The notes under the pieces: model-generated
Seen by the model: only the letters and a program-made list of their open reading frames with translations
What the model was told of the DNA's origin: nothing
The model's database searches: none
Assembly: GCF_902806685.2 (NCBI RefSeq)
Contig: NC_048555.1
Coordinates: forward strand, 2,666,001 to 2,730,000
Length of the DNA stretch: 64,000 nucleotides
Source of the DNA: Maniola hyperantus
Lineage: Eukaryota; Arthropoda; Insecta; Lepidoptera; Nymphalidae
Direction of reading: 5' to 3'
Position numbers and translations under genes: made by a program
Shown: in pieces, positions 1 through 10,447 of the stretch
Layout of the letters: every line of letters begins with the position of its first letter
Numbering within the stretch: position 1 is the stretch's first letter

Positions 1-235
1 CTAGATCTCGTTCAAACCAATTTTCGGTGGAAGTTTGCATGGTAAGTAATGTACATCATATATTTTTTTTAGTTTTATCATTGTCTTATTTTAGAAGTTA
101 CAGGGGGGGAGGACACATTTTACCACTTTGGAAGTGTCTCTCGCGCAAACTATTCAGTTTTAAAAAAAATGTTAGAAACCTCAATATCATTTTTTTAGAC
201 CTATCCATAAATACCCCACACATATGGGTTTGATG
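1..235. other. AT-rich unassigned DNA
   Basis: No coding, RNA or repeat signal was recognised here; the only ORF (68 codons) is low-complexity. Confidence 0.4.
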
Positions 236-478
236 AAAAAAAAAATTGAGTTTCAGTTCTAAGTATGGGGAACCCCAAAATTTATTGTTTTTTTTTTCTA
301 TTTTTGTGTAAAAATCTTAATGCGGTTCACAGAATACATCTACTTACCAAGTTTTAGCAGTATAGCAATATAGTTTCGGAGAAAAGTGGCTGTGACATAC
401 GGACGGACAGACAGACAGACAGACAAGACGAATCTATAAGGGTTCCGTTTTTTGCCATTTAGCAACGGAACCCTAAAA
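236..478 (+). repeat. Family B variant, 3' part
   Basis: The segment runs through a (GACA)n tract into 'ctataagggttccg' and closes with 'aacggaaccctaaaaa'. Its body differs from the main family B copies (for example 12821-13260), so it is a subfamily sharing only the closing arms. Confidence 0.7.
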
Positions 479-602
479 ACAAACAAATCGGGCAATATAT
501 TATTAAGTTGAACTCAGATATCTACGAGTAATATGAAAGTGCGAGGTACCCGAGAGTCGTTCACATCCACCTTAGCGCCAACATCGTATTGGAAAATGGA
601 GC

Positions 603-690
603 CGATAATGCTCTTGTGTAATGCGAGGAAGTACTGGATATTATCTTGAATTGGGTCGACTCTGATTTGGTTCGACAGAATTGGTAGCGG
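603..690 (+). repeat. Short direct duplication, copy 1
   Basis: About 85 bp (gataatgctcttgtgtaatg onward) recurs at 979-1061 with a few mismatches. The second copy is separated by a family B scrap (730-790) and a TIR element (802-954). Confidence 0.75.
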
Positions 691-729
691 TACTAGTTTA
701 ATAATAGCACGAATAGAGAGGACGAGATG

Positions 730-790
730 GGAAAAACTGGCTAAGTGCGAGTCGCACTTACATACAAAGGGTTCCGTGCCATCTTATAAG
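730..790 (+). repeat. Family B head fragment
   Basis: 'ctggctaagtgcgagtcgc' followed by 'gggttccgtgcc' matches the head of family B. The fragment is cut off after about 60 bp. Confidence 0.65.
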
Positions 791-801
791 ATACAAGTGA
801 T

Positions 802-954
802 CAGTGGCGTGCACAGGAGTTCAAGCCAGGGTATGCATTTAGGTATGAACTTATTACACGGCAGGTTAAAATGAAAAATAAGCATTGATTTATTACAATA
901 AGGGTAAGCAGTGCGTTTATGCCTCTATGAGCTGCACGCCACTGCAAGTGATGC
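802..954. mobile_element. hAT-type MITE with 8-bp target duplication
   Basis: The 153-bp element begins CAGTGGCGTGCA and ends TGCACGCCACTG, a 12-bp terminal inverted repeat starting with the CAGTGGCG typical of hAT elements. It is flanked on both sides by CAAGTGAT (794-801 and 955-962), an exact 8-bp target duplication as hAT transposases make. It has no coding capacity. A second copy lies at 46028-46173. Confidence 0.9.
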
Positions 955-978
955 CCGCAACTTCGTCCGCGTGGATTT

Positions 979-1061
979 AGGCTATAATGCTCTTGTGTTA
1001 TGCGAGGAAGTACTGGATATTATCTTGAATTGGGTTGAGTCTGATTTGGCTCGACACACTC
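979..1061 (+). repeat. Short direct duplication, copy 2
   Basis: This is the partner of 603-690. It follows a family A head scrap (955-985, 'gatgcccgcaacttcgtcc'). Confidence 0.75.
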
Positions 1062-1097
1062 TTACATCGATGATTAGTTCGCAGGAACTTGCTAAAA

Positions 1098-1262
1098 AAG
1101 TTTTTTTTTTTTTTTTTTTTTAATAGATATAGCGAGCAAGCGAGCAGGCGGGTCACCTGATGTTAAGTGATTACCGCCGCCCATGAACATTTGCAGCACC
1201 AGAGGAGCCGCCGATGCGTTGCCGGCCTTTTAGGAATTTGTTGGTCCGCCCGTTGAATAACC
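1098..1262 (-). mobile_element. Non-LTR retrotransposon tail (family D)
   Basis: Read on the minus strand, the segment ends in a poly-A run (the T-run at about 1099-1122), which marks it as the 3' end of a retrotransposed copy. Further copies are at 2990-3125 and 34665-34815. I do not recognise the parent clade. Confidence 0.75.
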
Positions 1263-1273
1263 CCATGTTATAA

Positions 1274-1434
1274 GTATCTAAATATATAAAAGGAATGGTG
1301 ACTGACTGACTGACTGATCTATCAACGCACAGCCCAAACTACTGTACGGATCGGGCTCAAATTTGGCATGTAGTTTGAGCTGTGCGTTAATAGATCAGTC
1401 AGTCAGTCAGTCACCTTTTATATATTTAGATTAA
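1274..1434. repeat. Head-to-head family A3 ends forming an inverted repeat
   Basis: Two A3 tails (tatataaaaggaa / ttttatatattta plus (GACT)n) face each other. They give arms of roughly 65 bp around a short centre at about 1346-1366, and the transcript could fold on itself. Confidence 0.8.
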
Positions 1435-2475
1435 GTATGGATTTAAAGACACGGTAGATGTTTAAAAGTACATTTGGTTTCAAAAATAAATTAATTGTAT
1501 TTTCCTTTCGAAAAACTAAAATACGTTTAAGAACTCTGCAAGGTTTTCTCTCCAACACGATAAGACTCGACGAACTTTAATTTTTTCTTTTATTTCACCC
1601 ATTACAAAGGAAAATACGCTGCGAAAGCTGTTATTTTAGGGCTTTTAGTTCTTCTAAAGACCTATAAAGTCCATCAAACAACACGCTTACAAGAAGATAC
1701 ATACAACATACGATTTTTCAGTAAGTTAGTTACTGAAAAATCGTATTAAAATGTAAAGGATTATTTAAATGATAAGAAAGTTTAAAATTGAGTAGCTCTG
1801 ACAGCTGACATAATATACTTTCAGACCGTGTGGTCTAGTACTTTGGCAGAGCTGAACGTTACGAATAACTTCTGTACGGGAGTAGGGAATATTATTCATT
1901 TAACCTATACTTAATAGACCTAAAAGATCTTCCTGTACCTGCTACCGAGCTGGTACAAGCATTGTATGTTGGGACTTGTACAATAATGTAGTGTTTCGTA
2001 GAGAAAACTTCGTTAGCATAGTCGAGGATTGATGGTGAGATATTGCGTTGTATGTTTCTTCGTCACATCGTGTGAAGTCCTTCATAATATAAGTTCAAGT
2101 GGCGCAGTCAATGCGGTTATATTATAGCGTCTGTATGTGGGAACGAAGAGTGATGCTCTTCTATATCTTCTCCTTTCCATAAGACCCGTGCTGCTTTCTG
2201 ATAAAGATAAACATAGAAAATGGGTGACGAAATTTCGTAGAATGTTCCAGCAAAAATTCCTTCGAGAAAACTCGAGTACATTGCGATCGTACCGAGTGCG
2301 ATAAAAAGGTGTAACATAAATTATTCATAAAAATCTTATGTTACCGTGTATGGTAGAGATGCTACAATATTCCGTGTGTATGATAATATGATACATCATA
2401 TTTGTCTTATCAACTAGTCAATTGTATTATTTTCATTGAGTTAACCTTTGTTTTTGAATACCTTTTGTAAAAAAA
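1435..2475. other. AT-rich unassigned DNA
   Basis: I see no repeat or gene here apart from the palindrome at 1708-1746. Confidence 0.4.
1708..1746. repeat. Perfect inverted repeat, 17-bp arms
   Basis: The arms 1708-1724 and 1730-1746 are exact reverse complements separated by five bases (GTTAG). Confidence 0.9.
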
Positions 2476-2760
2476 GTGGTGATGGCTGAGTGGTTAAATA
2501 TTTCCGCCACCTATTCGGAGGTTTCAGAGTTCGATGCTGGACACCCACCTTTAACTTATCAGAATAATTAATATCCCTTGCTTTAACGGTGAAGAAACCT
2601 GTATGGCTGAGAGTTCTCCGTGATGTTCCTGTAGATATTTTGTTAATCCGCACTTGACCATGCGTCGTGGTTTAAACCCTGCACTTTCTGAGAGATTCTT
2701 GCTCAGAATCATTAGTAGGCTGGCTATGGTTTGTGATTACTGATTATGATGAGGATGAAT
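2476..2760 (+). mobile_element. tRNA-derived SINE (family C), diverged
   Basis: The head carries a tRNA-like box A ('tgatggctgagtggtt') and box B ('agagttcgatgct'). It is followed by the family body ('ctttaacggtgaag', 'gagagttctccgtg') and a GAT-rich tail. There are many mismatches to the copies at 20124-20440 and 59201-59520, so this is an old insertion. Confidence 0.8.
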
Positions 2761-2989
2761 AACACATCTTTTTTTCTTTGTATCTTTTTTTTCGGGGGAG
2801 GAAATAATCCCTACGAACTTTTGCCTGCTAGCAGGGCGTGTCCCCTGGTACGGACTAATATAACCTCCCCATGTCTTCCAAGATGAGCACGGAACAGCGT
2901 GGCATTACTTCATACTGACCTTCTAAATCTCTATTTTCTTCTCTCTTCTCTTATTATCATTATAGCCCTCAGCATATTATATCCTTGGC

Positions 2990-3125
2990 ATCTTTTTTTT
3001 TAAATAGAGACAGTGACCAAACGAGCAGGCGGGTCACCTCATGTTAAGTGATTACCGCCACCCATGAACATTTGTAGCACCAGAGGAACTGCCGATGCGT
3101 TGCCGGACTTTTAGGAATTTAGGAA
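2990..3125 (-). mobile_element. Non-LTR retrotransposon tail (family D)
   Basis: The T-run at about 2992-3002 is the poly-A tail of a minus-strand insertion. The body matches 1098-1262 closely. Confidence 0.75.
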
Positions 3126-3530
3126 TTTCTTGATATTAGAGTATTACTTTGGTAAGTAATTAATTACTACTATACACCTAAATAAAACGCCAAATACTAA
3201 TTAAATACACTGTATTAATTCAATATGACACTTATATTCTTTTTCCATTGCCTATAGTACAACTTTTACACACGACCCTTTTCACGGTGTTCACCGCCTG
3301 ACGCCATGTTTTTTCTGTCAGGTTCTTCAACAGCGCCTTTTCCGATATGTTTCTTTTTTTTAATAATCCATATTACATCTCTGGACTCTAGCATGTTGAT
3401 CTGCCAGTTGCCACTAATGGATTCTTTCTTTCTTCTTTTACTTCACATAATTTGACTATTCCAAAGCAATTATCTTTATTTTTAATTAAATACTGAGCAA
3501 AGGTAATGTAGCTTATACTACTTTGTACTA
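3126..3530. other. Unassigned AT-rich DNA
   Basis: Nothing was recognised. Confidence 0.4.
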
Positions 3531-3606
3531 TAAGAAGGCTGAGGACGCGGACCAGGCGCTCTTTAGGGAAGGCCTGTGTCCAACCGTGGACTACATAGGC
3601 TGATGA
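3531..3606 (+). mobile_element. RTE-type LINE 3' scrap
   Basis: 'aggctgaggacgcggacc', 'ggcgctctttagggaaggcc' and 'tgtccaaccgtggac' are the end of the reverse-transcriptase ORF seen in lepidopteran RTE elements. Longer versions lie at 44300-44500 and 49312-49640. Confidence 0.7.
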
Positions 3607-3884
3607 AGGTAAAGTACTTAATTACTAGTACCAGAAACACTAGTATTAGGAGTTTATGGGAAGTGTCTAAGTCTACCTACAGATATATTTCACAGTATGA
3701 AATATGATTTGTTGATAATCTTTGCCTCGCTAACGAGTTAGTCCATTAAAGCATTGCTCAAGTGATAAGATAACGCGACGGCGAAGTTAGTCCGTAAACC
3801 GTGGTCATTTCGAAATTCCCATTCATATACCTATCTAATAGTCAATTCAATGATTGGGTGTATTTCATAGCTTGCCTATGATAT

Positions 3885-4272
3885 TTTTAGGGTTCCGTAC
3901 CTCAAGAGGTAAAAAAAGGAACCCTTATAGGATCACTTTGTTGTCTGTCTATCTGTCTGGCCGTCTATCTGTCATGTCTGTCAATATAACCTATAGGGTA
4001 CTTACTGTTGACCTGGAATCATGGGCAGGTAGGTAGGTCTTATAGCACAAGCAAAGGATAAAATCCGGAAACCGTGGATTTGTGGTTACATCACGAAAAA
4101 AAAAATTAAAAAGTGTGTCATGAAAAAATAATTTTCTAAATCACATAAGTACTTATATATGACGCAGTCCGTCATTAACTTGCAGTATTCTACATAAAAG
4201 TGTTAGGTAGGTATACTTGTACGATGGTACGGAACCTTTCGTGTGCGAGTCCGACGCGCACTTGTCTGGTTA
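3885..4272 (-). repeat. Family B, near full length, minus orientation
   Basis: It opens with 'agggttccgtacctcaag' and ends 'gagtccgacgcgcacttg', in the order opposite to 12821-13260. The TCTG tract lies near its start. Confidence 0.8.
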
Positions 4273-4384
4273 TTTCTTTATGAGTGTAATCTAAGCGCGC
4301 GGTGTCATGCTGCATAAATTAAATAAAAACAAATGTATGTTTGTGTGTTATATGTTATGTATGTTAAAATTTTATTGTTTGTTG

Positions 4385-4519
4385 TTATAGAACAATATAT
4401 GAAATAGAAATACACATTTCTGTGAAAATTTCAACTCTACCTATTACGGTACGGACAGACGGATGGACAGAGAACGGGCGGCGGTAGCTTGTTAATAGGG
4501 TCCTGTCGGAACCTTAAAA
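4385..4519 (+). repeat. Family B4 tail
   Basis: 'aatacacatttctgtgaaaa', a GACAGACGGA tract and 'aatagggtcctgtcggaacc' match the tail of the copy at 8468-8824. Confidence 0.65.
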
Positions 4520-4599
4520 ATGGCATCTCCATAAAATTTTCGCCAATCTATGCAAACTTAAAGTTAACTTTAAACAGATGGGGTATCTACCTCATTCCC

Positions 4600-4735
4600 A
4601 TCCCCATCGACTCCCTTGACAAAGGACGCCGAATGGGTTCGAAACTAGTCGGGTAACGTCGACTAAATACGTGAGTATAGCTGTTGAGAGATATTTTATA
4701 TAATGGAAATCACTCACGATAGTTTAAACGCTAAA
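4600..4735 (+). repeat. Retroelement 3' remnant (shared with 38447-38575)
   Basis: 'gggttcgaaactagtcggg' and 'aatggaaatcactcacga' recur at 38447-38575, where they directly follow the end of a decayed ORF. This copy lacks the ORF. Confidence 0.7.
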
Positions 4736-5054
4736 AAGAAGCAGACATGCTCTAAATTTAGTTCAGAGAAAGGCAACAGAATCGGCGCCATTCTGTTTGT
4801 AAAAGGGAATTCTTGAACGTTTCAAAAACAATCCGCTTATATTTTCCGCAACGCGTCCCGATCGGCAATAATTCAACGACTGAAACAGTTTTAAGTTCCG
4901 TGGAATTTCTCCGAGTCCTTATTTACGGTCTTACATTTTACCATTAGTTAAATGCGTTCACAATTGTATCAGTTGCGTTAGCAAGATTCCCACGATATTT
5001 TTAGACGGAGAAATTCTACATTTATTTATTTATGTTAAATGCGACAGTCGTAAT
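4736..5054. other. Unassigned DNA
   Basis: No feature was recognised. Confidence 0.35.
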
Positions 5055-5515
5055 CATTGCTACAATCTCGATTGTTGTGATTGGCTGAGGTTTATTTTAC
5101 TGTAACAATGTATTTTAGAGAGTACCGGCCAACCACCTGTGATTGCGATCGTCACATTCCAATATTATTACCTACTGTCATTTTACTGTAAGCTCTCATG
5201 TTGCTCTTCTCAGACCTGGGCGCGTTTGGAACCCTCGTAGCTTTAATTTTAAGTTTGCATAATAACTATTACCACTATATCTTACAAATCTAATCAGTGA
5301 TAATCAAAAAGAGTAATTTATTATCTATTTTGAATAAATTATTAGAATTTTGAATTTTGTAATCGACCAGTGGAGATCCTACGCGCTATTACTTGATAGC
5401 TACAATGTCACGATCGCAATCACCTCTGATTGGTTGACGCTCGTTTTCTATTGGCTACAATGCATTGTTGCAACAAGAATACCATAAATTCAGCCAATCA
5501 TAACTATTTGGATTG
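5055..5515. repeat. Diverged inverted-repeat element split by a family E copy
   Basis: 5055-5160 ('gtgattggctgaggttta', 'gtgattgcgatcgtcaca') and 5400-5515 ('tgtcacgatcgcaatcac', 'ttcagccaatcataac') are imperfect reverse complements. A family E repeat (5205-5345) occupies the middle. It looks like an old fold-back element that received a later insertion. Confidence 0.6.
5205..5345 (+). mobile_element. Family E retroposon
   Basis: It contains 'cagacctgggcgcgtttgg', 'cactatatcttacaaatc' and the closing 'tattttgaataaat'. Other copies are at 10056-10183 (minus), 48695-48800 and 61265-61428. Confidence 0.8.
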
Positions 5516-6477
5516 TAATAATGATTGATGTATTTTTTCCGCAATCGACCAGCTGGTCTTTTGACAGTGTCCATGTTTTAGCTCCACAAGTGAGGACGGG
5601 AAGGACACACTAATATTCAAAGACTTTCGTCTACAGACACTGAGTTGTTGACGATGAGAAGACCTGATTTAACTTCTCAAATGCTGCAAAAAACGTTTTA
5701 ATATTAGGTAAATATAAAATCCTTTTAGCCTATTAGCCTTTAGCTTTAATTTTTATATTCGGCTTTCAAAATGTTAACAAATACAATAAATCTTCTGCCG
5801 TATCCACAGTAAAATGGTGTTAAAGAAAACACCCCGAATTATTCCCCTATTCATTACCTTTATCCATTTTCATACCCGCTCTTGTTCAAGCTTAGCTATC
5901 TCCGGTAAACAGTGAAAACATCTCTTGTTACGGAGAAAAAACAGTTTTATATTTTAAAGCTAAGCTCCACCAACGCCACTTGACCCCCGACTTCTATTCA
6001 AACGCTCTCCACAAGTTTCAAGTTGGGAGGCAAATAGACAGTGTTAAAATTCAGCTTAAGCTGGTCTCCCGTCCGGTACGATAAAGGTCAAAAGATAGGA
6101 GGCGGAATTTAATTAGTGTAACATTCTTACAAAGAAACAGTGGCCCCAACAACATCTATTCTGTTTGAGGAGGTTTCTAAGAATTTTAAGTGACAGTGGC
6201 ACATCGTGGAATGGAAATTCTATGAATATAAATCTTGTTGCTATATTTCCGAGGCTTTGTCAGTTATACAGAGTGAGATTTTGAGATGGGTTAATAGGGA
6301 GATATTACGACATGATACTGAATAGCGAAGTTCACATAATAAAAATGCTCTGTGTGCGTTGTATGACTATTTATATCTTCAGAAGTGTCGTTTGCTTGAT
6401 CAAACCGCTTGACGGCCGCATCAAGCAGCAAAGCAAAACTACGTGCTTGACGTCAAGCTGGACCGTATCGGAAGCTT
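5516..6477. other. Unassigned DNA
   Basis: No coding or repeat signal was recognised. Confidence 0.35.
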
Positions 6478-6610
6478 TTAAGGTACCTACACTTGGGACT
6501 CCAACGCCTATCGGTCTTTCGAACTATGACGTGCTCTGTCCATTGCGTCACTTTAGCTTTGCAACCTGTTGAGCTTTCGGTTAGATACTCTGGTTCACCT
6601 CATTTCATGT
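6478..6610 (-). mobile_element. RTE-type LINE fragment
   Basis: 'cttgggactccaacgcctat', 'gtccattgcgtcacttta' and 'tgcaacctgttgagc' are the complement of the RTE region upstream of the reverse-transcriptase C-terminus. It is decayed, with in-frame stops. Confidence 0.7.
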
Positions 6611-7184
6611 AGACAGAAAATAATGTACATCGACCTTTAGAAGGAGACAGCGAATTTGTAGAGCATTGTCTCTGTTGTTAAGACCGACAAAACGTCACAT
6701 AGGTATGAGTGAAAGAGACAACGCTCTACAAATCCAAAATGTGGTTCTAAAGGCCTATTCCTAAGTTAATCAGTTAATTAATTAAATAATTAATTAATCA
6801 GTTAGTCAATTAAGTTAGTTTAAGTTGATGTTTGATTTTCTTCCGCGTAGGTACCTACTGCACCTAGTACCTATTCATTATAACATTTACAATTTTCAAC
6901 TTTTATACTTGTAAGCTCACCTTCGGGCTGTTAATTAAAAAAGGATAATAAACAATATGCTTGTACCAAAGCACACAGCACCCTTATTGACTATCAGGAA
7001 TTAATCAGAACTGGATAGTTACCTCCATCTAATAATAAACACCTTTGATCTTCGTTATAGGCACTACAGTACCCTGTGTAGCTGAGCCTCAAAGGGTTTC
7101 ACGTAGAATAGAAGGTTTATGAGATATTGTGTTCAGGATCTATCGATAGTAATTTGCTGCGCTGGTTTATAATGAGCTTGTTAG
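6611..7184. other. Unassigned DNA
   Basis: It includes a TTAATTAA-rich imperfect palindrome at about 6764-6812; nothing else was recognised. Confidence 0.35.
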
Positions 7185-7345
7185 GTAGGTATATTCCGCG
7201 ATAGGTTGAGATGGCAATCGGGGAGATGGCAACACCCCGCACAGCCCCCGTGCTAACCCGGTGCGGGCGAGCGCGGGTGACGTGCGGGTGTTCGGGGCGT
7301 CCGCGTCCCCCCGCCTTATATTACAGCCGCCCGTACCATTGTACA
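7185..7345. repeat. GC-rich repeat segment
   Basis: This GC-rich block contains 'ccgcacagcccccgtgcta' and 'acccggtgcgggcgagc'. A related stretch is at 41555-41640, next to a Jockey-type tail. It is much richer in GC than its neighbours and is probably a mobile-element piece. Confidence 0.55.
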
Positions 7346-7442
7346 AGATATTATAACACTTCTATGTGCAAGACTGCAAGTTAACGACATACAGCGCGAT
7401 CTACATGTGATTTAGTAAACTAATTAGGTATTTAATTTTTAT

Positions 7443-7634
7443 GAAGTAACCACAAATTCAAAATTTTCAGTGTTTTTCTTTTACTTGTAGTATTATGACC
7501 TACTTACTTGCCTTCCATGAGTCTAGATTAGCGGGAAGCACCTACCCCATAGGTTTTGATACCCTTTTCTTGCCAGACACGACAGACGGATAGACAGACA
7601 ACGAAGTGATCCTTTTTCCTTTTGTGGTAAAAGC
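7443..7634 (+). repeat. Family B, 3' half
   Basis: The segment runs from 'aaccacaaattcaaaattt' through 'gacagacaacgaagtgatcc', matching the second half of family B. It is joined directly to the palindrome at 7635-7683, which is made of the family's closing arm. Confidence 0.75.
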
Positions 7635-7683
7635 TTCATTCTTTAGGGTTCCGTACCAGTGGTACGGAACCCTAAAGAATGAA
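7635..7683. repeat. Perfect 49-bp palindrome of family B end
   Basis: Arms 7635-7658 and 7660-7683 are exact reverse complements around one base (G7659). The arms contain the family B closing motif 'gggttccgtacc'/'ggtacggaaccc'. Confidence 0.92.
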
Positions 7684-7826
7684 ATTCCGCAAAGCAGTGT
7701 GGTGTACAACAACTAGGTAGGTACCAACGTTGGAAGGATGTTGGAAGAGGCAGCGTGTTATCTTATTCTAGGGTACCAACCAAGTACCAATCAACCAGGT
7801 ACTAACCGTATCAGCCGTACTACAGC

Positions 7827-8012
7827 CACACGAGTAGATGTATAGACCAGAGGGGAAGCTTCATATTAGCGGGTGGCTGTAGGTTCACTCTCTCTAGAGC
7901 AGCTCACGCACCGTTTGCCGCCAAACTGGGCGCACGGAGCGTCCGTGACACGTCGTGGTGTGCGTGAGCTAGTGTGAAGCTTCCCCTCTGGTCTATAATA
8001 TCTACTCGTGTG
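7827..8012. mobile_element. MITE with about 43-bp TIRs and 7-bp target duplication
   Basis: The 186-bp element begins CACACGAGTAGATG and ends with the complement. The inverted repeat runs through 'tatagaccagaggggaagct' on each side with a 2-bp length difference. CTACAGC flanks both sides (7820-7826 and 8013-8019). The interior has a second inverted pair ('gctcacgcac'/'gtgcgtgagc'), so nearly the whole element can fold into a rod. No transposase is present. The superfamily is uncertain. Confidence 0.88.
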
Positions 8013-8345
8013 CTACAGCTACCAACTAGGTAGGTAGGTAGGTAGGTTTGCAGGCATAAAGTAAGTAACATATTATGTTGGTAACTATTATTTTTACAAA
8101 AAGCACACCGAGTGTCATAAATAACGTCAGTTTCGCGCGAAATCATAAAACTGAAGGACTAAAATTTTCAGCTTAACTGCGCGGATTTTTTCCCGTACAT
8201 TTGGCGCTTGGTGTGTCGGATATTATGTCTTTTATTAGCACTAAAAGTGGCGACCCGATTTTAATGTCTTTTTGCGAAGCGATATATAATGTTATCTATA
8301 TGGCAGAGAATAAATAATAGTGGAGGTAAGCTTTGTTTAAAATTT

Positions 8346-8824
8346 GATGATGCCCGCGACTCCGTCCGCGTGGATTTAGGTTTTTAACAATCCCATGGGA
8401 ACTCTGATTATTCGCTATAAAAAGTAGCCAAATGTCCTTCCCCGGGATGCAAGCTATCTCTGTCTGACTCGCGCACGAAGGGTTCCGTACTATTATTTAT
8501 AAACACGAGCAAAAAATCACGTTTGTTGTATGGGAGCCCCCTTAAATATATATTTTTTTATTTTCAATTAATTATTTATGCAAACGCTTGACCACAATCA
8601 CGTGGCGCGTTTACCTAGAAGATGCCTATTTACTCTTTATTCTGTTTTTTAGTAAGTATTTGTTGTTATAGCGGCAACAGAAATACATCATCTGTGAAAA
8701 TTTTAACCGTCTAACTATCACGGTTCGTGAGATAGTCTGGTGACAGATGGACAGACAGACGGACGTACAGCGTAGTCTTAGTAATAGGGTCCCGTTTTAC
8801 CCTTTGGGTACGGAACCCTAAAAA
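8346..8824 (+). repeat. Chimaera of family A2 head and family B4
   Basis: 8346-8467 is a family A head ('gatgcccgcgactccgtcc', 'ccttccccgggatgcaag'). At 8468 it switches to family B ('ctcgcgcacgaagggttccg') and continues to the B closing arm ('gggtacggaaccctaaaa'). Confidence 0.8.
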
Positions 8825-9040
8825 GAAAAAATGCTTATTCTAGTATTGAAATGAAAGCACTTTTAAAAGAAAATAAATACATTTTCCAAACAAGAAAACA
8901 CCGCAAACTCCAATAAGATTTATAAGAAAATGCAATGAAAATGTCTAAGTCATGCTTGAGTCTAGCTAAAAGCTAGAAAACTTAAAGTGATACACAAAGT
9001 TGTAAAGCTTACTTTTCTTATCCTAGTAAGACTTACTTAT

Positions 9041-9352
9041 CCATACTAATTATAATATAAGTGCAAAAGTGTATGTGTTTGTCTGTATGTCTGCTAGCTT
9101 TTCACGGCCCAACAGTTTAACCGATTTGGATGAAATTTGGTACAGAGCTAGCTTACATCCCGGGGAAGGACAAGTTTGTTTGTCCTTCAATCACGTCACA
9201 ACGGAGCAAAGGATCGGCGTAATTTTTTGCATGAGTATAGTTAAAGACCTGGAGAGTGACATTGCCATTTTATCCCGGTAAATCAAAGATTTCCCACGGG
9301 ATATTTAAAATCCCAAATCCACGCAGACCAAGTCGCGGGCATCAGCTAGTAA
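9041..9352 (-). repeat. Family A, mosaic of A2 and A1
   Basis: Plus-strand order is the A2 outer end ('gctagcttttcacggcccaa', 'catcccggggaaggaca'), then A1 ('gtccttcaatcacgtcac'), ending in 'agtcgcgggcatcagctag'. The two tail types are normally alternatives. Confidence 0.85.
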
Positions 9353-9737
9353 TACTTATCAATATAAAAAATCTTTATTTGTTCCAAAATTAAAAATACA
9401 AGTTGGCATAAAATTACCCTCGACCCCCAAGCTAGGATAGCCCGTAGACATGGGGTCAGTCTGTTCCGAGTGTCTATGAGGGCAAGATAAAACTAATAGA
9501 CCAGACGCGTCTTATCGTATCTTAGAAATTCATAAAGCGTTTTATAATAAACTTCTTAGAACATACTTCAATAACTTCGTATCGCCAAGAAGGAATTTTC
9601 AATTTGGTCGCTGCATAGGAAATTAAAATATACTTTATTCAAGTATTTTTCAATTGAGTTATATGATACATACAGATGTTAATCTTATATATCAGCTTTG
9701 TGAGCAAGATTTTAAGTTAAAAACCCTAAAAATAGTA
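9353..9737. other. Unassigned AT-rich DNA
   Basis: Nothing was recognised. Confidence 0.35.
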
Positions 9738-10045
9738 ATCATCATCATCATCATCATCATCAACCGATAGACGTCCACTGCTGGACATAGGTCTCATAGG
9801 GATTTCCACACGTCACGGTCTTGCGCACCTGAATCCAGCGGCTCCCTGTGACTCGTCTGATGTCGTCCGTCCACCTAATAGGGTGACTTCCAGCCATCGC
9901 CATTCCAACACCTTGGGACCCCAACGTCTATCGGTTTTTCGCAGTATGTGCCCTGCCCATTGCCACTTCAGTTTCGCAACATGTTGACTATGTCGGCTAC
10001 TGTTCTCCTACGGATCCACTACGCTGGCCATGTGCGGATGGCATA
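9738..10045 (-). mobile_element. RTE-type LINE 3' end
   Basis: The plus strand reads (ATC)n, 'gatagacgtccactgctgg', 'cataggtctcatagggatt', then 'ccttgggaccccaacgtct'. This is the complement of the RTE tail ending in (GAT)n. It is truncated and its frame is broken. Confidence 0.8.
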
Positions 10046-10055
10046 TACCTAAGTC

Positions 10056-10183
10056 AAATCAAAACAAATCAAATAATTTTATTCAAAATAGGTAATAAGT
10101 TACACTTTTTGATTGTCAGTTGTTGGATTTGTAAGATATAGTGGTGATAATTTTAACGCAAACTAAAAACTAAAGCTACGAGT
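10056..10183 (-). mobile_element. Family E retroposon, minus orientation
   Basis: 'atttattcaaaataggtaat', 'ggatttgtaagatatagtgg' and 'aaagctacgag' are the complement of the E body. It stops before the GACCTGGGCGCG head. Confidence 0.75.
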
Positions 10184-10393
10184 GTCAGAAAATAAAATAA
10201 GTGTATGGAAAGCAAAGGTTTCCTGTATAGGGCAGTTTCCACGGTTGATTAAGTAGTGAATGGCGGTGCATAGATGCTATCAGTGCAGAAATGGTGGGCC
10301 GCGGCGTCTTATCTGTGACGTTAATGGAAATAGGTTAGTTTATAGAATTTTTCCATTTACAAAAATATATACCAGAATTCTTTTCGAACAAGT

Positions 10394-10447
10394 TAAAAAT
10401 AAATAAATAAAGTTATACGTAGGTATAACTTTATTTATTTATTTTTA
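10394..10447. repeat. Perfect inverted repeat, 25-bp arms
   Basis: Arms 10394-10418 and 10423-10447 are exact complements around GTAG. They are AT-rich and end in GTATAC-type sequence at the centre. Confidence 0.9.

Noticed and set aside
8027..8047. (TAGG)n as telomeric repeat
   Set aside because: Insect telomeres are (TTAGG)n; this is a short TAGG microsatellite next to a MITE.
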